Assembly (NCBI GenBank): GCA_004802725.1
Contig: SGPM01000028.1
Span: 62,001 to 126,000, forward strand
Direction of reading: 5' to 3'
Source of the DNA: Antrodiella citrinella
Lineage: Eukaryota; Basidiomycota; Agaricomycetes; Polyporales; Steccherinaceae
Length of the DNA stretch: 64,000 bases
A model generated the notes under the pieces. That model had not been told where the DNA came from, did no database searches, and saw only the letters and a program-made list of their open reading frames with translations. Shown piece by piece: positions 38,001 to 50,594 of the stretch (position 1 is the stretch's first letter; every line of letters begins with the position of its first letter). Both the position numbers and the translations under genes were made by a program.

Positions 38001-40996
38001 GGGATCACAACTCAAAGTCTCGTCCGGAGAGCAGTCTCAGTCAAGCAGATGACGTCTGGAGCGAGAGCGGACGTCCTATTCCCAGCGATGGTGTCACGGA
38101 TGACACTAGTGTGGATGCCAGTCATAGCAGTCCAGATATGGTGGGCTCGCTGAAGGACGTTCAATCTCAGCTGGAGTCGCAAAGAGCAGAGTTTGAACAA
38201 CGTCTACAGGCGGTCTCCGAAACTGAGGCTGAAGATTTGAAGGCCGAGAAAGCACAGATGGAACATCAGCTGAAGCTCGTTCGGACCCACATCAAACGCT
38301 TACTGGATGCTCGGGCTAGAGGGGATGGTGACGATGATGTCGAGCAATTCGAGCCGCAGATTTATAGTGCCAGGCACCTCAGGCTGATTCGAAAGGTGCT
38401 CGACCGATGGAGAGCCCGGCGGTCATTCTCAATGGCGGAGATAGTGCTGGCAAATGCCGTCATGCTGAAAGAGGCCAATATTATTAGGTACGCAAACGTT
38501 GTTCACTCGTTGTACATGTGTACCAACGCTAGTCCACAGCAATGAACTCAAGAAGGATGCTACATACAACTTCACGATTGCGTCTGGAGGGACGTTGGCG
38601 TCTCCGAGGTCCGCCCTCGAAACACTGCTCGCTCTGGATCAGTTTGGGGACGTAGTTGACCCAGTTCTATCTTCCGCTTCTCAGCCTTCGGTGGCCATCA
38701 AGGTCATCGACCGACGCCATTGCGCTATTTATCTTTGGTCCCAGGACAGATTGCAGCAGAAGTTACAAAAGATGCGCAACCTGACTGCCTTCATCGACCG
38801 CCCGACATACGCACAGCATTTCTCAGAAGACGAGCCGTTCTATGACACCCCTGCGCCAGAATATTCCTTCATTGGCAACTCATTGGTCTCACTCGCACCT
38901 TTATCCCGCCAATTATCATCCGCCGCCACTGCACCTATATTTTGTCGGTACACATCGGAAGCCATAGGATCTTGTAGGATTGAGCTCAAGTTAACCAAAA
39001 TAGTCCTGTCCCCCAAGCACGCAGGTGGTTCCGCAACATCGACAAGACCATCATCTCCCATTCCTGGCTCGGTTCCACCGGGAAGCAAACTGGTGTTCTT
39101 CGTCATCGTTGATTCTGTGAAAGGTCTATCACACCACGACTTTTCGACGATTCATATGCAGATGCGCTTGTCGTCGCTCATGGGCCAATCATCGACGGAG
39201 GAGGTCTATCCGTCGACCGTTGTTGATTTGGATTCTGCATCTCTGTCGGACGTCAAGTTCAGGCGCAGCTTTTCCTTGGTCGTGACCGCTAAAGTCCTCG
39301 CCTACCTTCGCCAGGGTTATGCACCGGTTGAGTTCTACGCTCGCCTTCGCCCCACGTACCTCGAACGGATGGAACGATGGGATGAGATGCGCGACCAAAG
39401 ACATATTCGCGTGTCCCCATCGCCGCGTGCTACCCCATCTCCGTCTATGCGTCGGTCAGAGAACGAGTTTGTGACTGAACAACTGCATGACGTGGTGGCG
39501 TGGTTACAGATATGCGAATTGTCGCATGATGGAAACTACACTCCAGTACCAGTCGTATCGCGGAGCCACTTGGATCCTGGCTGCTTCTCGCTGCATCAAG
39601 GATTACAGCGTCGAATCATCCTATCACTGACGTGCAATTCCGGTCGGCAGCTCCCTTGGACTGAGTTGACTCGCATTCGCGTGGGTAACATCCGCCTACT
39701 TGACGACAAAGGACGCATGCACGAGGCGGTATCGAAAGCCTCAGTGACTTTGCCGCTGCTTCAGGACCAGCCTATAGTATACAAGGCAGATGGCACGGGC
39801 AACTTGACAGCACAAGCAGTGTGGGACTCCAGTGTGCATGACTGTACTCTTCTCAACAGAGTCACGGCTCCACATCAGCGTGTATTCGTTCAGGTGGACT
39901 TCACGGTGGCGGTGGAAATTTGTGCGGACCCCGTACAATTCAGCATGGACGCCGCACTCACGATTGGAACACGCGATGCTCGGTCACCTTCACGTATCCT
40001 TGCTTTCATGGGATCGACGAAAGTTCTCCCGAAGATGTCTGCTGTGTTTAATGTCCGCCTCACGCCTCCGTTGACTCGCTCTCCGAAAGATCTATGGCGG
40101 ATCGATACCGCGGAAAAGTACGTGCGCGGAGAAGAGACATTGGGATCTTGGAGGCCACGCGGAATCTCCGTCGTAGAGGACTATACGAAGTTGGTTGAGA
40201 TGGAGCGGCGCGCGGCAGATGTACAAGCTACACGGGTAGTCTTGACAGCTTCGACTGTAAACAACAGGCCTGCTCAAGCAGATGCCAATGTCTGGGGCTC
40301 AGAGGAGCTGTTGAAGAAGGCGCTCAACTTATGGCAGAAACGTTTCGGTCATAACGGCGAGGTATTGTCAATCTCTAATCAGGAAAGACACAATATTCAT
40401 TCACGCACGATTAGATCACACTTAGCCAAGACCCAACGGACTCCGACGATGCCACGTCTGAAAGCAACTCTCAGTCTCTGGAGTCACTGAAGTTGATATC
40501 TCAGGCGCATGTGGTTCCGAGAAGGCATGTCTCACGAGCACATCTGTCACTGACATAACATAACATACTTTGCTTTTAGCCATGGTTCCACTAAGCGAGG
40601 ACACCTGTGGATTTTGACTGATGCCAACGAGAATATTTGGGAGAAGAGATGGTTCGTGTTACGAAGGTATGATATATCCTACCTCGGTGCGAATGCTCGC
40701 TTATGATTTGTGACAGACCGTATCTCCATATGTACGCGCATTCCGACGAGGTGGAAGAGCTTGCCATCATCAACCTGAACGGGGTGAATTTAGAAAGACA
40801 AGAGCATATGGAACAACTGCTAGGGGTACGCATCATTCCATGCTGTAATCAACGAAGAATGACTAAGGAACGGCATATACAGAAACGCTTCACATTCACT
40901 CTATTCACATCATCTAATTCATACGCATTGTCGGCGACGAGCCAGAAGGAACTGCAAGCTTGGATTAGCAAGCTAGATCCGACGAGGATGAACTGA
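35017..40996 (+). CDS. Kinesin-3 (Unc104/KIF1 family) motor
   Basis: The motor domain starts at [20 protein letters not shown]. It contains the P-loop YGQTGSGKSYSMMG, switch [14 protein letters not shown], switch [17 protein letters not shown] and the neck region [16 protein letters not shown] coiled coil follows, then an FHA domain ([15 protein letters not shown] ... [16 protein letters not shown]), another coiled coil, the KIF1/Unc104-specific central domain, and a C-terminal PH domain ([25 protein letters not shown] to ELQAWISKL). This order is the complete kinesin-3 vesicle/endosome transporter, moving toward microtubule plus ends; the PH domain binds membrane phosphoinositides. The P-loop is split over three very short exons (35474-35485, 35534-35552, 35607-35617). 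Confidence 0.94.
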
Positions 40997-41225
40997 GAGC
41001 CGTCTCGTCCGTCAATTACCATGGAACTGCCTAATTACTGTATACCCTGCTGATGACACCAATTTACCCAACTGACCCATAGAATTTGTACCGTAGACAT
41101 ATGACATTCAGAGACTTTAGGAGGTTATGCTTTCACGATCTTCGCGGAATAGGATATGAATTAAACGTTAAATCGTCGTGCGCAAGTGAATCTTTATGCT
41201 ACAAAATCCGTGACGGAGGTATATA
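40997..41225. other. Convergent 3' spacer, kinesin-3 / IMP3
   Basis: AT-rich 229-bp tail-to-tail spacer with no ORF or repeat of note. Confidence 0.5.
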
Positions 41226-42041
41226 TTACAGGAGATCGAAATCATCCAACTGAGGAAAATGTTTAGCAGAGAGGATCTTTCAAGAGTAAGGGCCAACACA
41301 CCTCATCATTATACTGCATGACCACCCTCTTCAGCTTGGAGGTGTCTACCCATGTCACGAAGTCTTCCATATGTCTGCGCATCTCAGTCGTCTTGTTGTC
41401 TCCTGATTCATGAAGAGTCATACCTTGAGACCAAGTAGGCGGGGTCAGTAATGGTATCAGGGCCCACCCTGATATGGCCTTGTTCTATGAACTTCACCGC
41501 CTATGCCCAAAGGAAAATTTGAGTGAGCGTGAAACAAGAACAGGAAACGTATGCCGCACAGCACTGATTGTTTGTGTCATCTTGGACGCGCAAAGAATAA
41601 CAGCGAGCCGCCTGCGACAAAAGGCAGCTACGGTGAGGGCATTTTCTACATCACTGAGCTTTGCAGTGGTGTTCAGAAGGCCGAGGTCGTAGAGCTTGGC
41701 TAACGTTTGACGCTCCATGCGAGCACGGAAGGGATCCTGAGCGGGAAGGAGTGCTATACGTTGTGCAAAGGAGCGTAGCGACCCGCATAATTTATTGTAC
41801 CTGGCCAAAATGGTTTGGGGCTGATGAGCGGCGACCACAAACACTGACGTACTTGTGATATTCCTCGCGGTCTTCGAGGTGGTAGCGGCGGATGACTCTG
41901 ATTTCCCGGACGTTTGTATCTTGCTTCCACTAGTGAAGAGTGAGGAAGTGTGAATGACTGAGAGACAAGACAAGAACGCACGTTGAGGAAGTCAACTTTC
42001 TTCAAGAGCTTCTGCTCATGATGCTTGAATTGGCGGACCAT
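41226..42041 (-). CDS. imp3: U3 snoRNP protein IMP3
   Basis: The start [20 protein letters not shown] is the conserved IMP3 opening. After an intron it continues [20 protein letters not shown], then [20 protein letters not shown] and DPFRARM. The S4-type RNA-binding segment is [20 protein letters not shown] followed by [12 protein letters not shown] and, beyond another intron, [24 protein letters not shown]. It ends YNDE-LDDFDLL over a small last exon. IMP3 belongs to the small-subunit processome and helps U3 snoRNA pair with pre-18S rRNA in the nucleolus. Length matches the family (~180 residues). Confidence 0.93.
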
Positions 42042-42500
42042 GGTATGCTGGTTCCTAGCGATTATTTGAGCAGCTGAGTCTGTCCATAAGCGGCACTTGC
42101 TTACTATACTGTAAACGGTATACTGTTACTTTTGGAATGAGCTCTGGTCGCTCGTTTTTATGGTGCGGGTGTGCCGATCGTACTCTGTACTCCGATCGAG
42201 AACTTCGGAAAGAGACGCCGTGACAGCCTGTGTGTGACTGTGACCCGTGACACATCCTGCAGACGACTCGAACGGCGTCCTCGTCCTCGTCCTCGCTGTC
42301 CGCCCCGGCGTGCTCGTCGTCGTCGTTGCCGATACCCATTCACCTCTCAACATCACCGGTACCCTCGTTTTGCTCTTGTCTTGAGCCTTTTGGTCTCGCT
42401 TCCCAGTGCTCGTCTCCTGCATGCGACAACGCGCCGCCATCTCCCGCCGTTCGCCAAGATCTCGCCCATAGTTGTGCTTACCCTTCCCGCCATCTCCCAA
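42042..42500. promoter_or_regulatory. Divergent promoter region, IMP3 / Ldb-type regulator
   Basis: 459-bp head-to-head spacer. A CGTCCTCGTCCTCGTCCTCG run (about 42275-42296) and a pyrimidine-rich leader precede the regulator gene. The frame of that gene stays open upstream to about 42171, but no ATG occurs before 42501. Confidence 0.5.
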
Positions 42501-45500
42501 ATGAACAGTCGCCCCGACATCTTTCGCCACAACTCAATGAATCATCTTTCGCAGGGCAACATTCTTACCATGAACACCCCCCATCTCTTCCCTCAGCAGC
42601 AGCAGCAGCAACAGCCGTCTCAGCTCGGTCAGCAGCAGCAGCAACCTGCGCCCCCGCCTCACATGGGCCTGCTCCAGCCTGGGCCCGCCTCAAATCCCTC
42701 TCTCGGGCTGCTACCTACCGGTCAGCCCTCAGGAGCAAGTAATCAGGCGGCCGTCTACCAACTTCAAATGCAGCAGGCCAATCATCAACGCAGGCAACAA
42801 CAAATGCACCAGGCTATGTCTGCCCAAGCCATGGGTGGTCAGAACGCGTCAGGTCCCCAACACGTCAATGGCATAAGCCACAACCAACTGCAAAATATGT
42901 CATTTCCTAATGGCATGATGGCGCAACCCTCTATACGACGCGTTCCTTCGCAGCCGTTAGGTCAATCCGCAGGCTCCCATATGGCTGGTATGCATCCAAA
43001 CCAACCTGTCGTTGGTGGTATGGCACCAATGGGTGGCATGTCCATGAATCCTCAAACTGGACTTGCTTCACAGCAGCTCCGCCATGCTCAGCCGCAACAA
43101 ATGCGAATACAGCAACAACCGCCACTTCCGATGCAGGGTCCATCTCACATGTCCCCAGACTTTCTCAACAGACAGACCCACCTACAAGGGAATGTCGGAA
43201 TGCAGTCGAACATGGCGCGAACAGCACCTCAGGCGCAGCAAGTGCTAGGAGGTCTCTCGCAAACTTCTGCAATTTCCCATCCTGGTATCATGCAACCGTC
43301 GATGCAAACTCCCTCCTTTCCGAACTCTATATCCATGTCTCACTCCCAGCCACCGCCTCAGATGGGCTCCTCGCCTCGTGCTCCGAATGCTCAAGGCAAT
43401 ATTCCCTCGAATCTGTCCCCCGCCCATACGGGAGCACCGTCTCACCCAGCTGTGAACCGCACGAGAATGACACCGGACAATGGGATGTTCTTTCAGAATG
43501 CACAAATGCCCCACTCCATACCCCACAACCCTTCACGACTGCCGTCAGGGAATGGCCAGTTTCATTACGTGCCGTCATCTACACCTCCGGGACAGCTCAA
43601 CGATCTTTCGCACTCAATGAGTGCTGGTTCTCCGAGTAATCCTGGTCCAGCGAACAGGATGCTTATGGCTACACCGGCCCAAGCGTTGGAGCAAATGAGT
43701 CAAAGCGGCCCAGACCATTTCCCTTTTACACATCCTATCTCGGCGCCGCCACGACCTCCTTCTCAACATGCAACCAATTCCCACTTTCCTATGCCACATT
43801 CGCAATCACAGCAGCATCCGCAACGGACACAAACGCCTGGACAATCCCATCAATCGTCCCCACAACCGACGAGTTCGTTACTTCACATGGGTCAACGTCC
43901 GCAATCCCAACCTCAGGTAGCGCAGTCACAGTCACCACAAGCAGGTCCAACTCGCACTCCCCACACAGCGCAAGCTTCACTGCCCGGTGGTTCTGGCAAC
44001 GCAGGTCCAGGATCTCGCTCGACAACCCTTTCAGGCCACACGCCATCGGGGACATCTCCCTCTTCCATGCAGACGCCTCCTACACCTACTCAGTCTGCAC
44101 AGGTTCCCAATCGACCGCTCACCGGCGTTCCAGCACCAACCGCGGCCGCTGCTACTCCACCCAGCGCTTCGCAGACATCAGACAACTCCTTGCTTCAAAC
44201 TGTTGTTCAAGCTGGACCTTCGATCGCCCCACAGCGAATGCTGGGTAACATGTACGTGCGACTGCTCGCGCTGTGATTCTTCTCCTCATTATGAATCCCT
44301 AGGACGTACCCAGTCGGTTTTGGACAGGGACTGACGCGACTACTGCAGTTTAGCGGAGTGTTGGCTAGTGATACACCGAATGTCAGTCGGTCACAAGTCT
44401 TGTTGCTGTCGGACCATTCATATCTTCGTGTTACCAGAAACTGCAACTGTCGTATTGGGACTCTTTAATCAAGGAGTACTTCACCCCGAAGGCTAGTCTC
44501 AAATTCACACTGTGGAAGGACAATCAAAGAAATGAGGCAAAACCATTTGGTGAGTCAAATAATCACATAGCAGTGCTGTATACTTACCATACTTCAGAGA
44601 TCGGCGTTCCGATCTTACCCCGCTTTTTCCTCGTTACCAGTCAATCTGGTGTCAAATCCATGAATTTGAGTCTGGACGGTGCGCGAGAGCGCATTGTGAG
44701 CCATGGACATGCTGTTGTGGAATGCGTCCACGCCGTTTGGACATATCGGTACACGAACGGTTACACTGTCACCTTACGGGGACCGATGACTGCTCACATT
44801 TTTGTCCTACCAAACCACACCTCGACTGGTCAGGCCCCACACCAGCATGTCTCATACACCCTCAAGTTCGACCAGCTGCAATTTGACGCCAACTACCACG
44901 ACAAGCTGATCGCTATGGAGGCAATCAGCGGCAGTCGTACCACGGAGTCTCCGAGACTGAAAGCACCTTCCACTCCTGTGATGAATGGTATTCGACGGCC
45001 AGAAGATGAAGATCGACGTTTCGAAGAGCCTCGTCTCGTTATCGAGAAGGCGGTGATACCTGCTGAACCTGTGAATGCGTTTGGAATCCCCCAGGCTACA
45101 ATGCGATGTTTGGAGGTGTGTTCAGCCATGTTTGATCACAGGCCCATGTTAACGAGATTCCTAGCTGGCAGAAAGTGTAGCTCAAATGTCTCCGCTGATT
45201 CAGTTCTCAACTGAGAACAAGCTTGGTCCTCTCGGTAGATTGCATTCTTTTTTAAACTCAAAGCTTGATAGCTGACGTATGTCTAGACGCATTGACGCAG
45301 TATGCAAGAAAGTTGCGTGATATTCAAGGTCCTGGGATAAACGGTGCTCCGGGTGCACATGGCTTCAGTCCGTCGAGTAGTAGCGCATTCGAGAATGGCG
45401 GCACCGGCGTACCAGCAACGCCTCCCGTGACGCTCTACCCTGGTACGCCCATGTCGTCTGGTTCTCAAACGCTGTCCAGCGCCAACATCCCGACACCCAG

Positions 45501-45777
45501 TGGACCATCTGCCAGCGACACCGTTTCGAAGCAAAACAAGGCTTCGTCTTCTATGCCTCAACCCCCTGCGACGCCGACTGCTGGACCGGCGAACGCCTCC
45601 ACTCCTGTCTCTGCGCCGACGCCGACTGCTGTGACAACGACGCCATCGTTGACCCATAGCACTCTAAAGCGTAAAGCTCAGGGTCAAGCAGGAGAAGGAT
45701 CAGCGTCGGCAAATACCACGCCTGAAGTGCCTCCTCCAAAACGAGTCAACCGAAAGCGCGGGCGGACAGGTGGTTGA
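42501..45777 (+). CDS. LIM-domain-binding (Ldb/SEUSS/PtaB-like) transcriptional co-regulator
   Basis: The long first exon is rich in Gln, Pro, Met and Ser with several glutamine runs. After short introns the LIM-binding domain appears: YPVGFGQGLTRLLQFSGVLA, YWDSLIKEYFTPKASLKFTL, HAVVECVHAVWTYRYTNGYT and HVSYTLKFDQLQFDANYHD, then GIPQATMRCLELAESV. The C-terminus is Ser/Thr/Pro-rich and ends in the basic PPKRVNRKRGRTGG. This order matches Pfam LIM_bind proteins: animal Ldb1, plant SEUSS, Aspergillus PtaB, yeast Mfg1. In fungi they pair with Flo8/SomA-type LUFS proteins to control adhesion and morphogenesis. The start at 42501 is the first ATG in the frame. Confidence 0.85.
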
Positions 45778-46076
45778 TCTCTATCTATTATTTGTGTCTC
45801 GTGCTGTCATGTTCTTATTGTTTGTTTGCTCTGGATCTGCATTGTTGATTAGTTGTTACTCTACCTAGCATAGCATAGATTGTATATTATTCTTGTCGTA
45901 CTGCATTGCAATCACAACCATTGGCTCGGCGGAATTTTGACGGAAGCTGATATTTAAGCTCTCCACATTTAATAATGATTAGACTTAGAATGCCTTGCAC
46001 ACGTGACTAATGCTAATAGATACGATTACTAAGCACCTATTGCGGCGTGAATAATCCGGTAAACGTAATAATTGCG
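45778..46076. other. Convergent 3' spacer
   Basis: A 299-bp AT-rich spacer between the Ldb-type gene and the PNUTS-like gene. No ORF, repeat or RNA gene is evident. Confidence 0.5.
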
Positions 46077-49000
46077 TCAAAGTATTGGGTCATGACTAAA
46101 GCTGCATTCATCACCATACTTGCACCTGAATGACAGTTGTATTAGTTTATCAGTCTCAATGTTGTCACAAAATTTGGGGCTCGCCTTCCTGCTGCAAAGT
46201 AAGTGCATGGTTTTGGTTTAATCTGTCTAAAGCCGTTTCCTCGTCCCCGACCACGACCACGACCACGACCGCGCCCTCGCTCTGCAAACCATCCGTCTTC
46301 CCCAGACCACCGACGCTCTCGTGCTCCTTCGGGCTCATAATCCGAATAACCGCCGTTCGTCCACGCCTGTTCGGCGCCTGGCATCGCAGGACGGGTTATC
46401 AAAGGTGCCGGAGGTTGTTGTAGCGCAGCTTGGGCACGTTGCATCATTTGCTGTATCTGCTCCGGAGCAGCCGCAATCTGCGATAATCCAGGCATGGAGG
46501 ACAGTGTTGATAGATCGATATTGAACGGTTGTGACGGTGCTGCAAAGGCGTCGCTCATCGCAACGTCACCTGATAGCTGGTTAACAAGCTCTGCAACCGA
46601 CACTGGCGCAGCGGAGTCGTATTCAGATGTCGCAACCGGTACTTCGCCGTTCCAGAACACAGCGTCGGCGTCAGGACCCGTCAACATCTTCCGAACATCC
46701 CGGTCTACCTCCTCGTCAGAGAGCACGTTGCCCGGTTCAGCAGGACTGTCAGGTATATGAGCTGCGGACATGTAGAGAGCCACCAGTGCTGTCTGCTCCC
46801 GTTCCTCCTGCGTGCTCTTCTCTTGACTATCCTTGCCTTTCTCGGTCGGGTCAAGCGTAGAAGCTTCCATCGCTGCCACACTGATCAGATTACGAAGAAG
46901 AAGAGTGAGAGAACAGACGCACGTTGAGGTTCAAACCAATCGACTTGTTCCTCAAATGGAGGAGAGTGTAAGGCAGCACCTTCTCCACGGTCGAGGTCGC
47001 GAATGGTATGGGATACTTGAGAACCCTATATACCAACATGAGACATGAGGCCGCCACGGAAGTGAGGGGGACCTTACCTCTGCAGGATCGTCGTCATAGA
47101 CGGTACGCTCGATGAGCTTTATCATCAGCAGCTGTCCTTCTGGTGCCCAAGATACGGACTTGCCCTTGCCTTTCTTGATAGGCCGAGAGGGACCCGCCTG
47201 TGGTGTGAACGCCGATGCAGATGTGGTAGCAGGAGGGGTCATTGGGGCGGGAGACGCGCTTTTGACCTTTGGTGTCATGTACATGAGCGTTTCCTTGAAC
47301 ACGTCGACGGAGGAGGGCTGCGCCGTGTTAACTTCAGCCTCTTTCTGCAATACGGGTCGGGGCGCTTTCTTGAAGCTTGGGATCTTTGGTTTGGGCTTCG
47401 GCGTAGAAAAGAACGATGAGTCGGATTTGGCGTCCTTGACCTCCTTGACCTCCTTGACCTCTTTGGCTACGGGTTTCTCTTTCTTGACCGGTTTCAAGGA
47501 GGAGGAGGTACCTGCAGCAATACGCTTAGGCGCAGGACCTGCCTTCGCCGCAGACACATCTGGTCTTCGTTTCTTGCCGACAACATCTAGGGTTTGGCAA
47601 TCGAGTCAGAGGCTTTTCTCGACGACTTAGATTGCAACATACCCTCTGCTGACTCGGTCTCCTGTGCCTTGGTGGAATTCTTACTGTTCACCATCATCCT
47701 CCATTTACGTTCCAGATTCGAGGCCATATCCTTGATAGCTGCATTCGACGAGTAACAAGACAATAAGTTAGATACATCTACTTTGTGTCTCTGTGTATGC
47801 GCGAAACAATGAAATGCGTGGCCCTCAAACAAGTTGTATTCCAAATGACACATGTTCTCACGAATCTCGGGCACATGACACAAGGACCGAATCCACTCAC
47901 CAGAAGTGGACGCCTCTTTCCCGAGCTTCACCACGATTTTACCAAGCTTACTCTTTAGTAGAATATCCACGGAAACTGGTAGACGATCAAGCATCTGTAA
48001 AAAAATGAGCACAGATTGAGGTAAGCTCTGAACGCTCGCGAACCTGAAGTAGAGGCATCAAGGTCTCCAGTAACTGTGGATCGTCCTTCCCGAGACAGGC
48101 TCGTAGCCATTCCTGGGTAATTTCCATCGCCAGAGGATTCTCCAGCCATGCTCGAAAATAATGATTGCCGGCGTTATCGCGAATCTTCGAGACGATCTCC
48201 AGACGAACCTGCGGGTCGACGTCTTGCAAACCGTAGTCGCTGACCAGCTCCGTTAGATGTGCAACAGCTCCAGCTCCAGAGAAGGAAGTTGGCTGCAAGT
48301 ACGGTCCAAGTTCGACGAGTAATCGCTCCCTGCGTTGCTCTGCAGTAGGTGGCGGGGATGCTGCAAAGCCTGCAGTGGGAATGGAGAACGGTGGTGGGGA
48401 GTGCGCCACGGAGGAAGACGTAGATGCACTTGGTTCGGAGTGTAGGACAAAAGGCGAGAGGGTACCTTGCATGGGGGGCGGTGCTGACGGGACTTGAGAG
48501 AGGATTGTCCGATTCTGTCGGTAGCCTTGATACTGAGCGGGAGTGGTATGAACAAAAGAAGGATTGATCGTCTGCAGCGGCTGGTTGTAGAACTGCATGT
48601 GTTGACCCTGCGCCGAGAGGTAGTTGCCGTTCGAGAACTGAGACATTCTGCTAGGCTGGCCATTGACGGTAGTGAGAGCGGGGCTGCAAGCGGTTAGTGG
48701 CACGAACTGACAGAGGATGCACTGCAGATCAGACGTACTCGATGACCATTTGTGACGAACTGCTAGCGCCTTGCGACGACCCCGTACTAGTTGCTCCATT
48801 CAACGACGAATAATTTGAAAGAGGAAGTTGTGATTGGGATCCTGGCCACGCAGACTGGGGAGTGTAAGAGACAGGGTTGTAGGTGGTAGGCGGTGGTGTC
48901 CAGAAGTTGTGGGACTGCTGGTTGTATTGGAAGAACGATGTGGCCTGTGGTGTGATGGAGGATGAAGAGGGGGTCGATGCTGATTATATGTTTATCATGA

Positions 49001-49217
49001 GCTGGAGGACGGCACGAGGACTGGACTGTTGTGGTTGCTTACCGGACAGATCACCAGCAAGCGGGAACTCGGAAACTTCCAACACAGATTGTCCCACGGC
49101 GGTGCTGGCGGATGCGGACGAGGAGGACGTCTTCCAGTGGACGTTCACTGCGGACGCGACTGGATCCTGACCGTCTGGCGTCGGTGACGGCAACCAGGAC
49201 GTATACAGCGAGTCCAT
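46077..49217 (-). CDS. PNUTS-like PP1 regulatory protein (TFIIS N-domain, RVxF-type motif, CCCH zinc finger)
   Basis: The start at 49217 reads MDSLYTSWLPSPTPDGQD, followed by a Ser/Gln/Pro-rich region. The TFIIS N-terminal (TND/LW) domain runs from AVAHLTELVSDYGLQDVDPQ through YFRAWLENPLAMEITQEWLR to LDRLPVSVDILLKSKLGKIV. A Lys/Glu repeat (KEVKEVKEVK) and GKSVSWAP follow; KSVSW fits the RVxF-type PP1-docking consensus. The C-terminus has an RG repeat and, across a GC-AG intron (46126-46184), a complete CCCH finger CTYFAAGRCKYGDECSFSH. This domain order is that of PNUTS/PPP1R10 and fission yeast Ppn1, which target PP1 to the Pol II termination machinery. Nuclear location is inferred. If the GC intron is not spliced the protein ends differently, without the zinc finger. 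Confidence 0.82.
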
Positions 49218-49669
49218 GTGTACTCTTTTTCGTATTCGCGCTGTCTCAGGCGGTTACGGCAGACACTCTACTAGGTGTTTTATTTCTCTGCGAGAGAACG
49301 AAACGAACGGGTGTAGTCGCGCGAACGACGGCTATTACGACGACGACGCGTACGTCGACAACGACAACGACTGCTTCCACGGACGAGAAGGCGCGTTCTT
49401 TGCGAGTTATCCGAGAGTCAAAGTCAGGTCACAGGTGGTGGTCAGAGGCAAAGCCATTCCTCGCGCCTTTTCGCTCTCCGACGCCGAATAAGTACCTATC
49501 GCGTAATTTAACCTGAAATTGTATTTAATGTGAGCGGCCACGTCGAGTCAGAGACTTTGTTCGCTGTACAGGCTGTACTTACCACCATCAGTATCAGCTT
49601 ACAACCTCCTTACTTACTCCAACTTCTTACCTTCCTACCCCTGCACGTTTACTTATTACTTATTCCTTA
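49218..49669. promoter_or_regulatory. Divergent promoter region, PNUTS-like / HMG-box gene
   Basis: 452-bp head-to-head spacer. A CGACGACGCGTACGTCGACAACG purine/pyrimidine-alternating stretch (about 49340-49366) is the only feature of note. The pyrimidine-rich leader before 49670 is probably 5' UTR. Confidence 0.45.
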
Positions 49670-50594
49670 ATGGCCAATCTTCCCGAAGGCCTTGCGCAGT
49701 TCGAATACCAGAAAATGCAGGTTCGTTCTCCTCTTCCATCTCCCAAATGTTCATCTTCCTCATGTCTCTTCGCAGCTCATCGGCAGCCTCGGCGCCGTCG
49801 CTGATACCATGCGCAACTGTGCCACCATAGCAGAACAGTTTGCGAACCTCGTCTCTCAGGTCCCCTACAACCCCATGCTCTCCAACGGCCACTTCCCTAT
49901 GGCCCCTCCCCCTCACCCAATCCCCACTCCAACCCGGGGGAACGCAAAACGCAAGCCAGTGAAGATGTCGAAGGCCGCAAAGCAAAGAAAGTAAAGAAAC
50001 CAAAGGATCCCAATGCTCCCAAGCGCCCCGCATCGTCGTATCTGCTGTTCCAGAATGAGGTTCGACAGGAGCTCAAAGCAAAAAACCCCACGCTCCCTAA
50101 CAACGAGTTGCTCGGTCTCATAGCAAAGATGTGGAAAGACATGCCCAAGAGTGAGCGCGATGTCAGTGTCTCTTCCCTCTTTGTCGTAGGGACGCATGCT
50201 CATCAGCCAACAGGAATACGAGACTCGTCAACGAGCGGCCAAAGACCAATGGGTTGCTGACAAAACTGCCTACAAGGCCAGTTTGGTTCCGGAGGGTGAA
50301 GTTAGCGAGGTACTACTACCTGCCGCTGCGGTAGATCCAGCCGTCGTATGTCCCCTGCCTTACTTGTCTCTGCCCTATCTAAAGTCTTAGACCTAGGTGC
50401 TGGCTGAAAAGTCAAACGCAGCCGCACTGGCAGCATTCGAGACCTCAGTCGAGTCGTCAGACGAAGAGGACGAGTCTTCAGCATCGTCTCGGAGCTCGGC
50501 GGAACCAGGTATCCATTCGAAAAAAGTACACGGTTCGACTGCGTCGTCTTCCAAGAACCGCGTTTCCGGCAATGGGTCAGTAGTCATATCATAG
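49670..50594 (+). CDS. HMG-box chromatin protein, with an apparent frameshift
   Basis: Exon 1 is MANLPEGLAQFEYQKMQ. Exon 2 gives the helix LIGSLGAVADTMRNCATIAE and then, in a different frame, a basic stretch and one HMG box: KPKDPNAPKRPASSYLLFQN, KNPTLPNNELLGLIAKMWKD and, across an intron, KSERDEYETRQRAAKDQWVA. The C-terminus is acidic and Ser-rich (SSDEEDESSASS). The box is of the non-sequence-specific NHP6/HMGB type, which bends DNA. To join the two parts the frame must shift by one base between about 49920 and 49957, perhaps in the G run at 49936-49940; without this a stop follows at 49992-49994. An alternative is an unusual intron, which would remove the basic linker. Confidence 0.75.

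Noticed and set aside
42171..42500. In-frame extension of the Ldb-type regulator upstream of its ATG
   Set aside because: The frame is open but contains no ATG, and the sequence is an Arg/Pro-rich reading of a pyrimidine-rich leader.
47440..47475. Short tandem repeat CTCCTTGAC as a minisatellite locus
   Set aside because: It is coding, giving KEVKEVKEVK in the PNUTS-like protein; a few units only.
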